NCBI RefSeq assembly: GCF_004135975.1
Contig: NZ_CP026538.1
Location: 2,666,001-2,730,000 of the forward strand
From: Solidesulfovibrio carbinolicus
GTDB lineage: Bacteria > Desulfobacterota > Desulfovibrionia > Desulfovibrionales > Desulfovibrionaceae
Reading direction: 5' to 3'
DNA length: 64,000 nt
Both the position numbers and the translations under genes were made by a program. Below are positions 56,199 through 64,000 of the stretch, one piece after another. Every line of letters starts with the position of its first letter. Position 1 is the first letter of the stretch. The notes beneath the pieces are model-generated. The model searched no databases, was not told the origin of the DNA, and saw nothing but the letters and a program-made list of their open reading frames with translations.

Positions 56199-56228
56199 AA
56201 AAAAGCAGTCAGCCCGCAGACGGCCGGG

Positions 56229-56972
56229 CTACATCTTCCCCACCACCTCAATAAGCACGCTCGTCACCTTCTCGGCGTTTTCCTTGAAGATCGTCACGAT
56301 CTCCTCCCAGGAGACGGGCGGCTCGTCGGTCTTCCAGCAGTCGTAGTCCGTGCTCATGGCCACCGACGCGTACGGCAGCCCGGCCTCCACGGCCAGGGCG
56401 CATTCCGTGGCCACGCTCATATTGATGACGTCCGCGCCCCAGGCCCGGAACATGTTCGATTCGGCGCGGGTGGAAAAACGCGGCCCTTCGATGGTGACCA
56501 CCGTGCCCTTGTCGTGGTGGCGGTAGCCGAACTTGCGGCAGGCGTCGATGAGCAGCTTTCTAAGCGGCTCGGAAAACGGGTCGGCCATGGGCGTGTGGGC
56601 CGGATTGTGCGGCTCGAACCGGTCGTGGAAGGTGAGCGCCCGACGCCGGGTGAAGTCGATGAACTGGTCGAGGATGACCAGATCGCCGCGCCCGATCTCG
56701 GCCCGCAGCGACCCCACCGCCGTGGTGGAGATGACGGCGGCGCAGCCCACCGAACGCAGGGCGTGGATGTTGGCCCGGTAGTTAACGTGGGTGGGCGTGG
56801 CCGTGTGGGACCGGCCGTGGCGGGCCAAAAGCACCACGTCCTTGCCGGCGATCCGGCCCTGACGCAGGGTCGAATTTGGCGCGCCGTAAGGGGTGTCCAC
56901 CTCGATGTCGGAGGGATTTTCCAGGATATTGGGGTCGTCCAGGCCGCTGCCGCCGATGATGCCGATCTTCAT
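56229..56972 (-). CDS. mtnP: 5'-methylthioadenosine phosphorylase
   Basis: 247 residues from MKIGIIGGSGLDDPNILEN. Family motifs: 'VVLLARHGRSHTATPTHVNY', 'AAVISTTAVGSLRAEIG', 'VVTIEGPRFSTRAESNMFR', and 'INMSVATECALAVEAGLPY'. It splits methylthioadenosine with phosphate to adenine and methylthioribose-1-phosphate. It lies 122 bp after apt, which can recycle the adenine. The methionine half of the route is not seen here. Confidence 0.94.
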   Translation of the reverse strand: MKIGIIGGSGLDDPNILENPSDIEVDTPYGAPNSTLRQGRIAGKDVVLLARHGRSHTATPTHVNYRANIHALRSVGCAAVISTTAVGSLRAEIGRGDLVILDQFIDFTRRRALTFHDRFEPHNPAHTPMADPFSEPLRKLLIDACRKFGYRHHDKGTVVTIEGPRFSTRAESNMFRAWGADVINMSVATECALAVEAGLPYASVAMSTDYDCWKTDEPPVSWEEIVTIFKENAEKVTSVLIEVVGKM

Positions 56973-57094
56973 GCCGTTTTTCTCCGACTGGATAGTCAAC
57001 CAAGAACGAGCCAGGGTACCAGAGGCTCCCGGGCCGGGGAAGAGCGCCTCGGGCGCTTTGCCCAGACAACCGCCGCGTCGATCGAAATCCGCCC

Positions 57095-57610
57095 CTAGGC
57101 GATCTGCAAAATGCTCTCGTAGCCGTAGGACCGCAGCTGTTCCTTGCCGTTTAAGAATTCCAGCTCAATGACCACGCCGATGCCGACGATGTCCGCGCCG
57201 AAATGCTCCACGAGATCGATGACGCCGGACAGCGTGCCGCCCGTGGCCAGCAAGTCGTCGATGACCAGCACTTTTTCGTCGCGTAAAAGCGCGTCCTCGT
57301 GCATGCACAGGGTGTCGGAGCCGTATTCCAGGTCATAGGAGACGGAAACCGTCTTGTACGGCAGCTTGCCAGGCTTGCGCACGGGCACGAAGCCCAGGCC
57401 CATCTTGTAGGCCAGCGCCGCGCCGAAAATGAAGCCGCGCGCCTCGGCGGCCACGATTTTCGTGGCTCCGGAATCGGCGAACCGCTCGGCCAAAAGGTCG
57501 ACGGCCCGGCGGAACCCGTCCGGATCGCCCAAAAGCGGCGTGATGTCGAAAAAGAGGATGCCTTCCTTGGGATAATCCGGGATGTCGCGAATAAGTGTGC
57601 GCAGGTCCAT
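57095..57610 (-). CDS. apt: Adenine phosphoribosyltransferase
   Basis: 171 residues from MDLRTLIRDIPDYPKEGILF. PRPP-binding motif 'VLVIDDLLATGGTLSGVIDL' and the hood motif 'IVAAEARGFIFGAALAYKMG' are intact. It converts adenine plus PRPP to AMP. Placed upstream of mtnP on the same strand and divergent from mtaD, it would salvage the adenine released by the phosphorylase. Confidence 0.97.
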   Translation of the reverse strand: MDLRTLIRDIPDYPKEGILFFDITPLLGDPDGFRRAVDLLAERFADSGATKIVAAEARGFIFGAALAYKMGLGFVPVRKPGKLPYKTVSVSYDLEYGSDTLCMHEDALLRDEKVLVIDDLLATGGTLSGVIDLVEHFGADIVGIGVVIELEFLNGKEQLRSYGYESILQIA

Positions 57611-57721
57611 GGGCCTCTCCTTGGAAATACAGTCGGGTAACCGCAGTCGCATAGGCAATTTTGCGCCATCCGGTCAAGCCGGGCTTGGCCTGCCAGCCAC
57701 CATGGGCTAAAGGATGCGGCC

Positions 57722-59050
57722 ATGGAAAACGCCAAAGCCCCCCTGCCCTGCGATATCCTGGTCACGGCCGCCGTTGTGGTCACCCAAAACGATGCCCGCG
57801 AGGTGTTGCGCGACGCCGCCGTCGCCATATCCGACGGCCGGGTCGCGGCCGTGGGGCCGCGCGCGCAGCTTACCGCCGCCTACGCCCCGGCCGAGACCCT
57901 TGACCTGGGCGAAGCCATGGTGCTGCCGGGGCTGATAAACAGCCACGGCCACGCCGCCATGACCCTTTTTCGGGGCCTTTGCGACGACGAAACGCTCTCG
58001 GTGTGGCTAAGCCAGCACATCTGGCCGGCCGAGGGCAAGCTGACTGCCGAGGCCGTGCGCCAGGGCACGCTACTCGCCTGCGCCGAGATGCTGGCCTCGG
58101 GCACGACCTGCTTTCTCGACGCCTATTTTTACAACGCCGCCGCAGCCGCCGCCGCCGAAGCCGCGGGCATCCGGGCCGTGATCTGCCAGGGCGTGTTCGA
58201 CATGGAAAGCGCCGGCTTCAAATCCGCCGACGCCTCCCTGGCCGAAGGCGCGGCCCTGGCTGAACAGCTCGCCGGCCATGACCGGCTGCGCGCCGCCGTG
58301 TTCCCACACGCCGTCTACACCTGCCGCCGCGACACCCTGGAGCGCTGCGCCGCCCTGGCCCGGGACCGGAGCTTGCTCCTGTCCACCCACGCCGCCGAGA
58401 CGGCCCGGGAAAACGACGATTGCCTCAACGCCAACGGCAAGCGGGTCATTCCGTATTTGCAGGAGTTGGGGATGCTCTCGCCGCGCACGCTTCTCGCCCA
58501 TGGCGTGGCCCTGGACGAGGCCGACATCGCGCTCCTGGCCGCCTCGGGCACGGCCGTGTCCCACTGTCCCAAGAGCAACATGAAGCTGGCCAGCGGCATC
58601 GCACCCGTCCAGGCCCTGCGCCAGGCCGGCGTGACGGTTGGCCTGGGCACCGACGGTCCGGCCAGCAACAATGCGCTGAACCTCTTTTCGGAGATGGCCT
58701 TCGCCGCCCTGCTGCAAAAGGTGGGCACCGGCGACCCCACGGCCCTTGAGGCCGGGGCGGTCCTGGACATGGCCACCCGCGACGGCGCCGCCGCCCTGGG
58801 CTGGCCCGAACTGGGCCGCCTCACGCCCGGCGCGCCGGCCGATCTGTGCGCCCTGGACCTGACCCGACCGGCCCTGCGCCCCGGCCTGGACCCGGTGTCC
58901 GACGCGGTCTACGCGGCCAGCGGCGGCGAAGTGGTTCTCACCATGGTCGCCGGCCGGGTCCTCTACCGCGACGGCGCGTTTTTAACCTTTGACTACGAAA
59001 AGCTGCGCCGCGACGCGGCCGACACGGCCGCCCGACTGACGGGGCGGTAG
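57722..59050 (+). CDS. mtaD: Methylthioadenosine/S-adenosylhomocysteine deaminase
   Basis: 442 residues, amidohydrolase (COG0402 type). Metal ligands appear in 'GLINSHGHAAMTLFRG' and 'LLSTHAAETAREND', and 'LLAHGVALDEADIALLA' and 'GLGTDGPASNNALNLF' complete the active site. It probably deaminates MTA/SAH to the inosine forms. With mtnP and apt next door the cell has two routes from MTA. No regulator is visible; the ATG is 111 bp from the divergent apt start. Confidence 0.9.
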   Translation: MENAKAPLPCDILVTAAVVVTQNDAREVLRDAAVAISDGRVAAVGPRAQLTAAYAPAETLDLGEAMVLPGLINSHGHAAMTLFRGLCDDETLSVWLSQHIWPAEGKLTAEAVRQGTLLACAEMLASGTTCFLDAYFYNAAAAAAAEAAGIRAVICQGVFDMESAGFKSADASLAEGAALAEQLAGHDRLRAAVFPHAVYTCRRDTLERCAALARDRSLLLSTHAAETARENDDCLNANGKRVIPYLQELGMLSPRTLLAHGVALDEADIALLAASGTAVSHCPKSNMKLASGIAPVQALRQAGVTVGLGTDGPASNNALNLFSEMAFAALLQKVGTGDPTALEAGAVLDMATRDGAAALGWPELGRLTPGAPADLCALDLTRPALRPGLDPVSDAVYAASGGEVVLTMVAGRVLYRDGAFLTFDYEKLRRDAADTAARLTGR

Positions 59051-59071
59051 CGGAAGCCCCTGAAAAGTCGC

Positions 59072-59099
59072 TTGACAGGCCCGCTACGCTCCGTAATAA
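59072..59099 (+). promoter_or_regulatory. Sigma-70-type promoter for the PxxKW gene
   Basis: Perfect -35 TTGACA (59072-59077), 16-base spacer and TAATAA (59094-59099), 61 bp before the ATG. Confidence 0.6.
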
Positions 59100-59160
59100 A
59101 GGCTGGCTTTGCGCCGCAACTATTCCCGCGCCCCATCCCGCGCGGTCCGGAGGTTATCCC

Positions 59161-59403
59161 ATGTCCCAGGTCATCACCGTCAATGGCGTCGAATGCCATC
59201 CCATCGTGGAAAAGTGCGAGGGCTGCGATCGCACCATGGAGCAGGATGGGGTCAAATACTGCAAGAGCTATCCCCTGCCCGAGCGCAAGTGGGCCCAGAA
59301 GGTCTGCAACTTCGCCACCCACATGAAGCTCGAAGTCGATAAGGGCGGCAAGGTCAACATCAACCCCCTCAAGGCCTCCAAGCGCGCCGCCCGCGGTCGC
59401 TAG
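59161..59403 (+). CDS. PxxKW-family cysteine-rich small protein
   Basis: 80 residues, start directly at 59161 after GGAGG. 'KCEGCDRTMEQDGVKYCKSY' gives Cys spacing of a small metal site, 'PLPERKWAQKVC' holds the PxxKW motif after which the family is named, and the tail is basic ('LKASKRAARGR'). The function of the family is unknown; the basic tail would allow nucleic-acid or ribosome contact. It has its own promoter and terminator, so it is a single-gene unit. Confidence 0.88.
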   Translation: MSQVITVNGVECHPIVEKCEGCDRTMEQDGVKYCKSYPLPERKWAQKVCNFATHMKLEVDKGGKVNINPLKASKRAARGR

Positions 59404-59430
59404 GCCCCGCTCTTTCTCCGTCACGCCCAG

Positions 59431-59459
59431 CCGGGAGGTCTTGCGCCTCCCGGCTTTTT
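59431..59459 (+). terminator. Terminator after the PxxKW gene
   Basis: Eight-bp perfect stem CCGGGAGG/CCTCCCGG with 7-base loop, followed by CTTTTT, 27 bp past the stop. Confidence 0.9.
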
Positions 59460-59544
59460 GCGTTGCGTCCGGTTTGCCAAGCGCCCGCCGACCGGCTACA
59501 TTGCCGGCTTTGGCGACTTCTCCACCCATAAGCCCGGAGCCCCT

Positions 59545-60768
59545 ATGCTAGACGACTTGCTGGCCCATATCGACGGCGAACGCGAGGCCGTCATCGACCT
59601 GCAACGCGAAATGACCGCCATCCCCGCCCTGGGCCCCGACAACGGCGGTCCCGGCGAACGCGAAAAAGCCGACCGCCTCAAAGTCCTGCTGGCCGACATG
59701 GGCTTCCCCGAAGTCCGCGAAATAAACGCTCCCGATCCCCGCGTGCCCTGCGGCCACCGCCCCAACCTCGCCGTGGTCATGCCCGGGGCCGACGCCTCGC
59801 GCACCTTCTGGGTCATCTCCCACCTCGACATCGTGCCGCCCGGCGACCGCGCCCTGTGGAAAAACGATCCCTACACGCTGTCCGTCGACGGCGACCTCGT
59901 GTACGGGCGCGGCGTCGAGGACAACCAGCAGGCCGTGGTCAGCTCCATCCTGCTCGGCCGGGCCATCGCCGCCAAAAAGCTGCTGCCGCCCATGAACTAC
60001 GGGATGCTGTTCGTGGCCGACGAGGAAACCGGCAGCAAATACGGCCTCGACTACGTGGCCGCCCACCACGACGGGCTTTTCTCCAAGGACGACCTCTTTC
60101 TCGTGCCCGACTTCGGCCTGCCCACCAGCGAAATGGTGGAAGTGGCTGAAAAAAGCATGCTCTGGCTCAAGGTTATCGTGGAAGGCCGCCAGTGCCATGC
60201 CTCCACCCCGGCCGAAGGCGTCAACACCCTGGCCGCCGCTTCGCTTTTTATCCTCAAGATCCCCAAGCTCTACGACAAGTTCGGCGACAAGGACCCGCTG
60301 TTCCACCCCGCCAACTCCACCTTCGAGCCGACCAAGAAAGAAGCCAACGTCGAAAACATCAACACCATCCCCGGCCGCGACGTCTTCTACGTCGATTGCC
60401 GCGTGCTGCCCCACTACAACCTCGACGACGTCCTGGCCGCCATCGCGGGCTTCGGCAAAGAAGTTGAGGAAGCCTGCGGCGTCACCGTCAGCTACGAGAT
60501 CGTGCAAAAAGAGCAGGCCGCGCCAGCCACCGACGTCTCCGCCACCATCGTCACCCGGGTCATGGACGGCATCCGGCAGGTCTACGGAGCCGATCCCAAA
60601 CCCATGGGCATCGGCGGCGGCACCGTGGCCGCCTATCTGCGCCGCCGTGGCTACCCGGCCGTGGTCTGGGCCACCCTGGAACACAACGCCCACCAGCCCA
60701 ACGAACGCTCCAGCATCGCCAAAACCATCGGCGATGCTAAAGTTATGGCGAGGGTGTTGTATAGTTAG
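59545..60768 (+). CDS. M20-family metallopeptidase / aminoacylase-like
   Basis: 407 residues from MLDDLLAHIDGEREAV. Zinc-site motifs are 'FWVISHLDIVPPGD' (HxD), 'YGRGVEDNQQAV', 'MLFVADEETGSKYGLDYV' (catalytic Glu and ligand Glu) and 'HNAHQPNE' near the end. The GC region between residues 200-310 is the M20 dimerisation lobe. Cytoplasmic; likely a di- or tripeptidase or N-acyl amino acid hydrolase. The nearer start is used because the frame from 59458 lacks similarity. Confidence 0.9.
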   Translation: MLDDLLAHIDGEREAVIDLQREMTAIPALGPDNGGPGEREKADRLKVLLADMGFPEVREINAPDPRVPCGHRPNLAVVMPGADASRTFWVISHLDIVPPGDRALWKNDPYTLSVDGDLVYGRGVEDNQQAVVSSILLGRAIAAKKLLPPMNYGMLFVADEETGSKYGLDYVAAHHDGLFSKDDLFLVPDFGLPTSEMVEVAEKSMLWLKVIVEGRQCHASTPAEGVNTLAAASLFILKIPKLYDKFGDKDPLFHPANSTFEPTKKEANVENINTIPGRDVFYVDCRVLPHYNLDDVLAAIAGFGKEVEEACGVTVSYEIVQKEQAAPATDVSATIVTRVMDGIRQVYGADPKPMGIGGGTVAAYLRRRGYPAVVWATLEHNAHQPNERSSIAKTIGDAKVMARVLYS

Positions 60769-60778
60769 TTTGTCATAA

Positions 60779-60866
60779 GATGCCTCCGGCGGCCAGGAGA
60801 GGCTCTGCCTCTCCTGGACCTCTCCGCCGGGGGCCTGAGGCCCCCGGACCCCCCAAAGGGGTTGCG
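60779..60866 (+). repeat. Dispersed hairpin repeat, copy 2
   Basis: Fills most of the gap between the M20 and methyltransferase genes. It contains CCAGGAGAGGC-TCT-GCCTCTCCTGG, a perfect 11-bp hairpin, and then GGGGGCCT-G-AGGCCCCC. It matches copy 1 (53137-53222) read on the opposite strand. Confidence 0.8.
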
Positions 60867-60905
60867 GAGGGGACGCATTGCTGTGTAGGCGGGCGGAGAT
60901 GAAGG

Positions 60906-61559
60906 ATGAATATCAAGCGCGCTTGGAAAAAGCTCCTCATGGAGCAGTGCCGCCGGCCCGGCGGCATCCTTGGCGAATACATCGGCCGGCGCATGAACCG
61001 CAGCCACTACGCCCTGACCACCTGGGGCCTGTCCCAGGTGGACGTCGCCCCGGACCAGGACATCCTCGACATCGGCTGCGGCGGCGGCCGCACCCTGGCC
61101 CGGCTGGCCGAACTGGCCCCGCGCGGGCGCATCTGCGGCATCGACGCCTCGCCCAAAAGCGTGGCCCTGTCCCGACGCCATAACGCCAAGGCCGTGGCCT
61201 CGGGCCACATGGAAGTGCGCCAAGCCTCGGTTTCGGCCCTGCCCTACCGCGGCGCCACCTTTCATCTGGCCACGGCCGTGGAGACGCATTACTTCTGGCC
61301 CGACCTGGCCGCCGACCTGATTGAGGTGCGGCGCGTGCTGCGCCCGGGCGGCCGGTTCCTGCTCCTGGCCGAGGTCTACGACACGCCGCGCTTCGACGCC
61401 CGCAACCGCAAATGGCTGGAACTCGTGCCCATGACCTATTTGACCCCGGTCCGATTCCGGGAGCTGTTCGAGGCCGCCGGCTTCGTGGACGTCGCCGTCC
61501 ACGAGGAACCCGACCAGGGCTGGCTGTGCTGCCTGGGCCGCAAGCCCGACGCTGCCTGA
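60906..61559 (+). CDS. Class I SAM-dependent methyltransferase
   Basis: 217 residues. Motif I 'ILDIGCGGGRTLARLAEL', motif II 'ICGIDASPKSVALSRRHN' and 'HLATAVETHYFWPDL' near the acceptor site mark a Rossmann methyltransferase of the UbiE/type-11 kind. Cytoplasmic, soluble. Substrate cannot be told from the sequence. It is a single gene between two repeat-bearing gaps. Confidence 0.88.
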   Translation: MNIKRAWKKLLMEQCRRPGGILGEYIGRRMNRSHYALTTWGLSQVDVAPDQDILDIGCGGGRTLARLAELAPRGRICGIDASPKSVALSRRHNAKAVASGHMEVRQASVSALPYRGATFHLATAVETHYFWPDLAADLIEVRRVLRPGGRFLLLAEVYDTPRFDARNRKWLELVPMTYLTPVRFRELFEAAGFVDVAVHEEPDQGWLCCLGRKPDAA

Positions 61560-61625
61560 AGCCGCCTGAGGCCGCCCTTTCCGTTAACGCCGATCTGACC
61601 ATGCCCCCCATTTTTTTCCCATTCC

Positions 61626-61688
61626 ACCCCTTGCAAGGGGGTCCGGGGGAGATTATGCCCCCCGGCGGGGCGTCGGGGCAACGCCCCT
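61626..61688. repeat. GC-rich double-hairpin intergenic element
   Basis: CCCCTTGCAAGGGG, a GGGGGAGATTATGCCCCCC hairpin and GGGGCGTCGGGGCAACGCCCC-like arms follow one another in 63 bp before mnmG. It looks like another dispersed hairpin family, though only this copy is in the window. Confidence 0.45.
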
Positions 61689-61731
61689 ACATGCTCTTTC
61701 CCTTTCCCTACGCCGGAGGCGCGTGACTTCC

Positions 61732-63594
61732 ATGACGTTCGACATCATCGTGATCGGGGCCGGACACGCCGGCTGCGAGGCGGCCATGGCCGCCGCCAGA
61801 CTCGGCTGCAAGACCCTGCTTCTCACCCAAAACGTGGACCGCATCGGCCATTTGTCCTGCAATCCGGCCATCGGCGGGTTGGCCAAGGGGCACATGGTCC
61901 GCGAGATCGACGCCCTTGGCGGCATGATGGGCCTGTGGGCCGACGCCGCCGGCATCCAGTTCCGCACGCTCAACACCAGCAAAGGGCCGGCCGTGCGCGC
62001 CACCCGCGCCCAGATCGACCGCGACCAGTACATGCGGGTGGTCAAGCGTGACGTCTTCGCCCAGGAAAACCTCACCGTGCGCCAGGACAGCGCCGAGGAC
62101 ATCCTGGCCGAGGCCGGGCGCGTCAGCGGCCTGCGCGTCGCCTCGGGCGAGACGTTTGCCGCCCGGGCCGTCATCGTCACCACCGGCACCTTTCTGGGCG
62201 GGCTTATCCACATCGGCCTGACCCAGCTGCGCGGCGGCCGTCTGGGCGATCCGCCCTCCGACGGCTTGCCCGCCAGCCTGCGCCGCCATGGGCTGACCCT
62301 TGGCCGCCTCAAGACCGGCACCACGCCGCGCCTTCTGGCCAAGAGCATCGACTTTTCCGTGACCGTGCCCCAGCCCGGGGACACGCCACCGCCGGGGTTC
62401 AGCTTCCACGGCCCCGGGCCGGTGCTGCCCCAGGTGCCCTGCTACCTCACCCACACCAACGCCCGCACCCACGAGGCCATCCGGGCCGGTTTCGAGCGGT
62501 CGCCCCTGTTCACCGGCGTCATCCAGGGAACCGGCGCGCGCTACTGCCCCTCGGTGGAAGACAAGGTGGCCCGGTTTCCCGAGCGCGACCGCCATCATGT
62601 GTTTCTGGAGCCCGAAGGCCTGGAAAGCCCGGAGATCTACCCCAACGGCATCTCCACCAGCCTGCCCATCGAGACCCAGAAGGCCATGATCGCCACCATC
62701 CCGGGACTGGAAAATGCGGTCATCGTGCGCCCGGGCTACGCCATCGAATACGACTACGCCGACCCGGTGCAGCTGTCCCCGACCCTGGAAACCAAGGCTT
62801 TGCCGGGGCTGTATCTGGCCGGCCAGATAAACGGCACCTCCGGCTACGAAGAGGCCGCCGCCCAGGGGCTTTGGGCCTCCCTCAACGCCTGTCTGGCGCT
62901 TTCCGGCCGGCCGCCGTTTCTGCTGCGCCGCGATCAGGCCTATATGGCCGTCCTGGTCGATGACCTCGTCACCAAGGGGACCAGCGAACCCTACCGCATG
63001 TTCACCTCCCGGGCCGAGCATCGGCTGCTTCTTCGCGAGGGCAATGCCGACGCCCGGCTGACCGCCCTGGGTCGGGAGATCGGCCTTGTGGGCGAGGCCC
63101 AATGGGTGCGCTACGAGGCCAAGGAAGCGTCCATCAGCAAGGCCATGGCCGGTCTGGCCGAGCGCCGGGTGCGGCCCGGAGACTGCGACGACGCGGCCTG
63201 GGAGGCCCTTGGCGGCAAGCCGGCCGAGCGCAGCCTGCGCCTGGACGAACTCCTGCGCCGCCCGGCCGTCAGCCTGCCCGATCTTTTCCGTTTCTGGCCC
63301 GAACTGGCCGAAGTTCCGGCCGAGGCGGCCGTGGAAGCCGAAACCCGCGTCAAATATGACGGGTACTTGAAGCGCCAGGAAGAGCTGGCCGGCCGGGCCG
63401 GCCGCCACGAGAGCGTGGCGCTGCCGGAGGATCTCGACTACGCCGCCGTGGCCGGGCTGTCCCGGGAAGTGGTGGAAAAGCTCGTCCGGGTGGCCCCGCG
63501 CAGCCTGGGCCAGGCCTCGCGCATCTCGGGCGTCACCCCGGCGGCGGTGTCCTGCCTGGAAATCCATCTCAAAAAGCTGTCCAGACAGGCCTAA
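61732..63594 (+). CDS. mnmG: tRNA uridine-5-carboxymethylaminomethyl synthesis enzyme
   Basis: 620 residues. FAD-binding '[19 protein letters not shown]' at the N-terminus, '[18 protein letters not shown]', '[17 protein letters not shown]'-type GidA motif, '[19 protein letters not shown]' and a C-terminal helical domain. With MnmE it modifies wobble U34 of several tRNAs. The ATG at 61732 is used: GTG 61723 is only 3 bp from GGAGG, too close. It is alone, with the next gene 24 bp on. Confidence 0.97.
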   Translation: MTFDIIVIGAGHAGCEAAMAAARLGCKTLLLTQNVDRIGHLSCNPAIGGLAKGHMVREIDALGGMMGLWADAAGIQFRTLNTSKGPAVRATRAQIDRDQYMRVVKRDVFAQENLTVRQDSAEDILAEAGRVSGLRVASGETFAARAVIVTTGTFLGGLIHIGLTQLRGGRLGDPPSDGLPASLRRHGLTLGRLKTGTTPRLLAKSIDFSVTVPQPGDTPPPGFSFHGPGPVLPQVPCYLTHTNARTHEAIRAGFERSPLFTGVIQGTGARYCPSVEDKVARFPERDRHHVFLEPEGLESPEIYPNGISTSLPIETQKAMIATIPGLENAVIVRPGYAIEYDYADPVQLSPTLETKALPGLYLAGQINGTSGYEEAAAQGLWASLNACLALSGRPPFLLRRDQAYMAVLVDDLVTKGTSEPYRMFTSRAEHRLLLREGNADARLTALGREIGLVGEAQWVRYEAKEASISKAMAGLAERRVRPGDCDDAAWEALGGKPAERSLRLDELLRRPAVSLPDLFRFWPELAEVPAEAAVEAETRVKYDGYLKRQEELAGRAGRHESVALPEDLDYAAVAGLSREVVEKLVRVAPRSLGQASRISGVTPAAVSCLEIHLKKLSRQA

Positions 63595-63618
63595 AAGCCC
63601 CTTGTGCCCGCCCGGACG

Positions 63619-64000
63619 ATGGCTTATGACCGATTCATGGCGGAATTCTGGGGGTTTGCCCACCTTCCGGCTTTTTTAAGCCTTTTTGACCCCGGTTGGT
63701 GGGATCGGATGCTCGACGACACCAACACCGGCCATGCCTCGCCCGAGGCCCTGCTCATCATGGCCGGGACTTTCGCAATGTTTTTCACGATTATCGGCGT
63801 GGGCGCGTTCGTGAAGACCAAGTACCGGCCAACGGACGTGCGCCCCACCACCTGGATCACCAAGCCGGCCGAGGTCCGGGCCTTGGTGGAGACGGCCCTG
63901 ACCCAGCGCAGCAAGGTTCGGGTGAGCTTTGTGCGCGACGATCCCGGCGCGCGCATGACCGACGCCGCCATCGTCGCCGCCTCGCCGGGGCGCGGCATCG
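63619..64000 (+). CDS. Membrane-anchored protein, 3' end outside the window
   Basis: 127 residues are visible from MAYDRFMAEFWGF; the frame is still open at the window edge. One hydrophobic segment ('IMAGTFAMFFTIIGVGAFV', residues ~48-66) suggests a single-pass membrane anchor, followed by a cytoplasmic part ('LVETALTQRSKVRVSFV') with the beginning of what may be a PilZ/YcgR-type module. That reading is weak because the diagnostic RxxxR region would lie beyond the edge. It is 24 bp downstream of mnmG. Confidence 0.6.
   Translation, partial: MAYDRFMAEFWGFAHLPAFLSLFDPGWWDRMLDDTNTGHASPEALLIMAGTFAMFFTIIGVGAFVKTKYRPTDVRPTTWITKPAEVRALVETALTQRSKVRVSFVRDDPGARMTDAAIVAASPGRGI

Overview
The window looks like a chromosomal segment from a high-GC, strictly anaerobic sulfate reducer of the Desulfovibrionaceae (Desulfovibrio/Solidesulfovibrio type). 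This is inferred from gene content and order: a minimal CODH locus (cooA-cooS-cooC), a fused FAD/Fe-S lactate-dehydrogenase-like protein, a regulatory mannose-type PTS beside rapZ-ptsN-hpf-rpoN, a Firmicute-like cdaA-cdaR-glmM operon, and a candidate selenoprotein. No rRNA, CRISPR array, phage or insertion sequence was seen. There is one tRNA gene, tRNA-Ser(CGA).

Layout. 0-5.6 kb: the end of a TPR protein, lgt, a glutaminyl cyclotransferase with a coupled Cys-rich protein, a PAS/AAA+ sigma-54 activator, a tiny ORF that only makes sense if an in-frame UGA is read as selenocysteine, and a YbjQ-like/outer-membrane-protein pair behind a sigma-54-type promoter. 5.9-18.7 kb: two flagellar-accessory-like genes, glycosyltransferases, a diguanylate cyclase, a GH3 enzyme, a chemoreceptor ending in an H-NOX haem domain, and a PAS histidine kinase. 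18.7-29.5 kb (minus strand): ftsH, folP, cdaA, cdaR, glmM, galU, priA and an HPPD-like protein, covering cell-envelope precursors, c-di-AMP and replication restart. 29.6-35 kb: a CheY/HD-GYP pair, then the CO sensor CooA with a CooA-type operator ahead of cooS-cooC.

35.2-44.2 kb (minus strand): pyrG, kdsC, rpoN, hpf, ptsN, rapZ, PTS IIA, IIB, a frameshifted IIC, and ppaC. 44.3-46.2 kb: a purQ-like gene, tadA and tRNA-Ser(CGA). 46.2-49.8 kb: a frameshifted kdpF-like micro-ORF, an AT-richer B12-binding radical SAM gene that looks acquired, and a membrane acetyltransferase. 50-53 kb: a secreted WD40-caspase protein with a near-consensus sigma-54 promoter. 53.2-64 kb: the lactate dehydrogenase, mtnP, apt and mtaD (methylthioadenosine salvage), a PxxKW Cys-rich protein, an M20 peptidase, a methyltransferase, mnmG, and the start of a membrane protein.

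The most notable points are the selenoprotein plus SECIS candidate (4428-4598), the PAS-MCP-H-NOX receptor carrying the O2-type distal tyrosine (11754-13883), and the RpoN-linked caspase protein (50051-53001). Others are the A9 frameshift in the PTS IIC gene (36983-36991), three sigma-54-like promoters in a window that also encodes RpoN and an activator, and a dispersed hairpin repeat in two inverted copies. All functional calls come from reading the sequence and recalling families; no database search was run.
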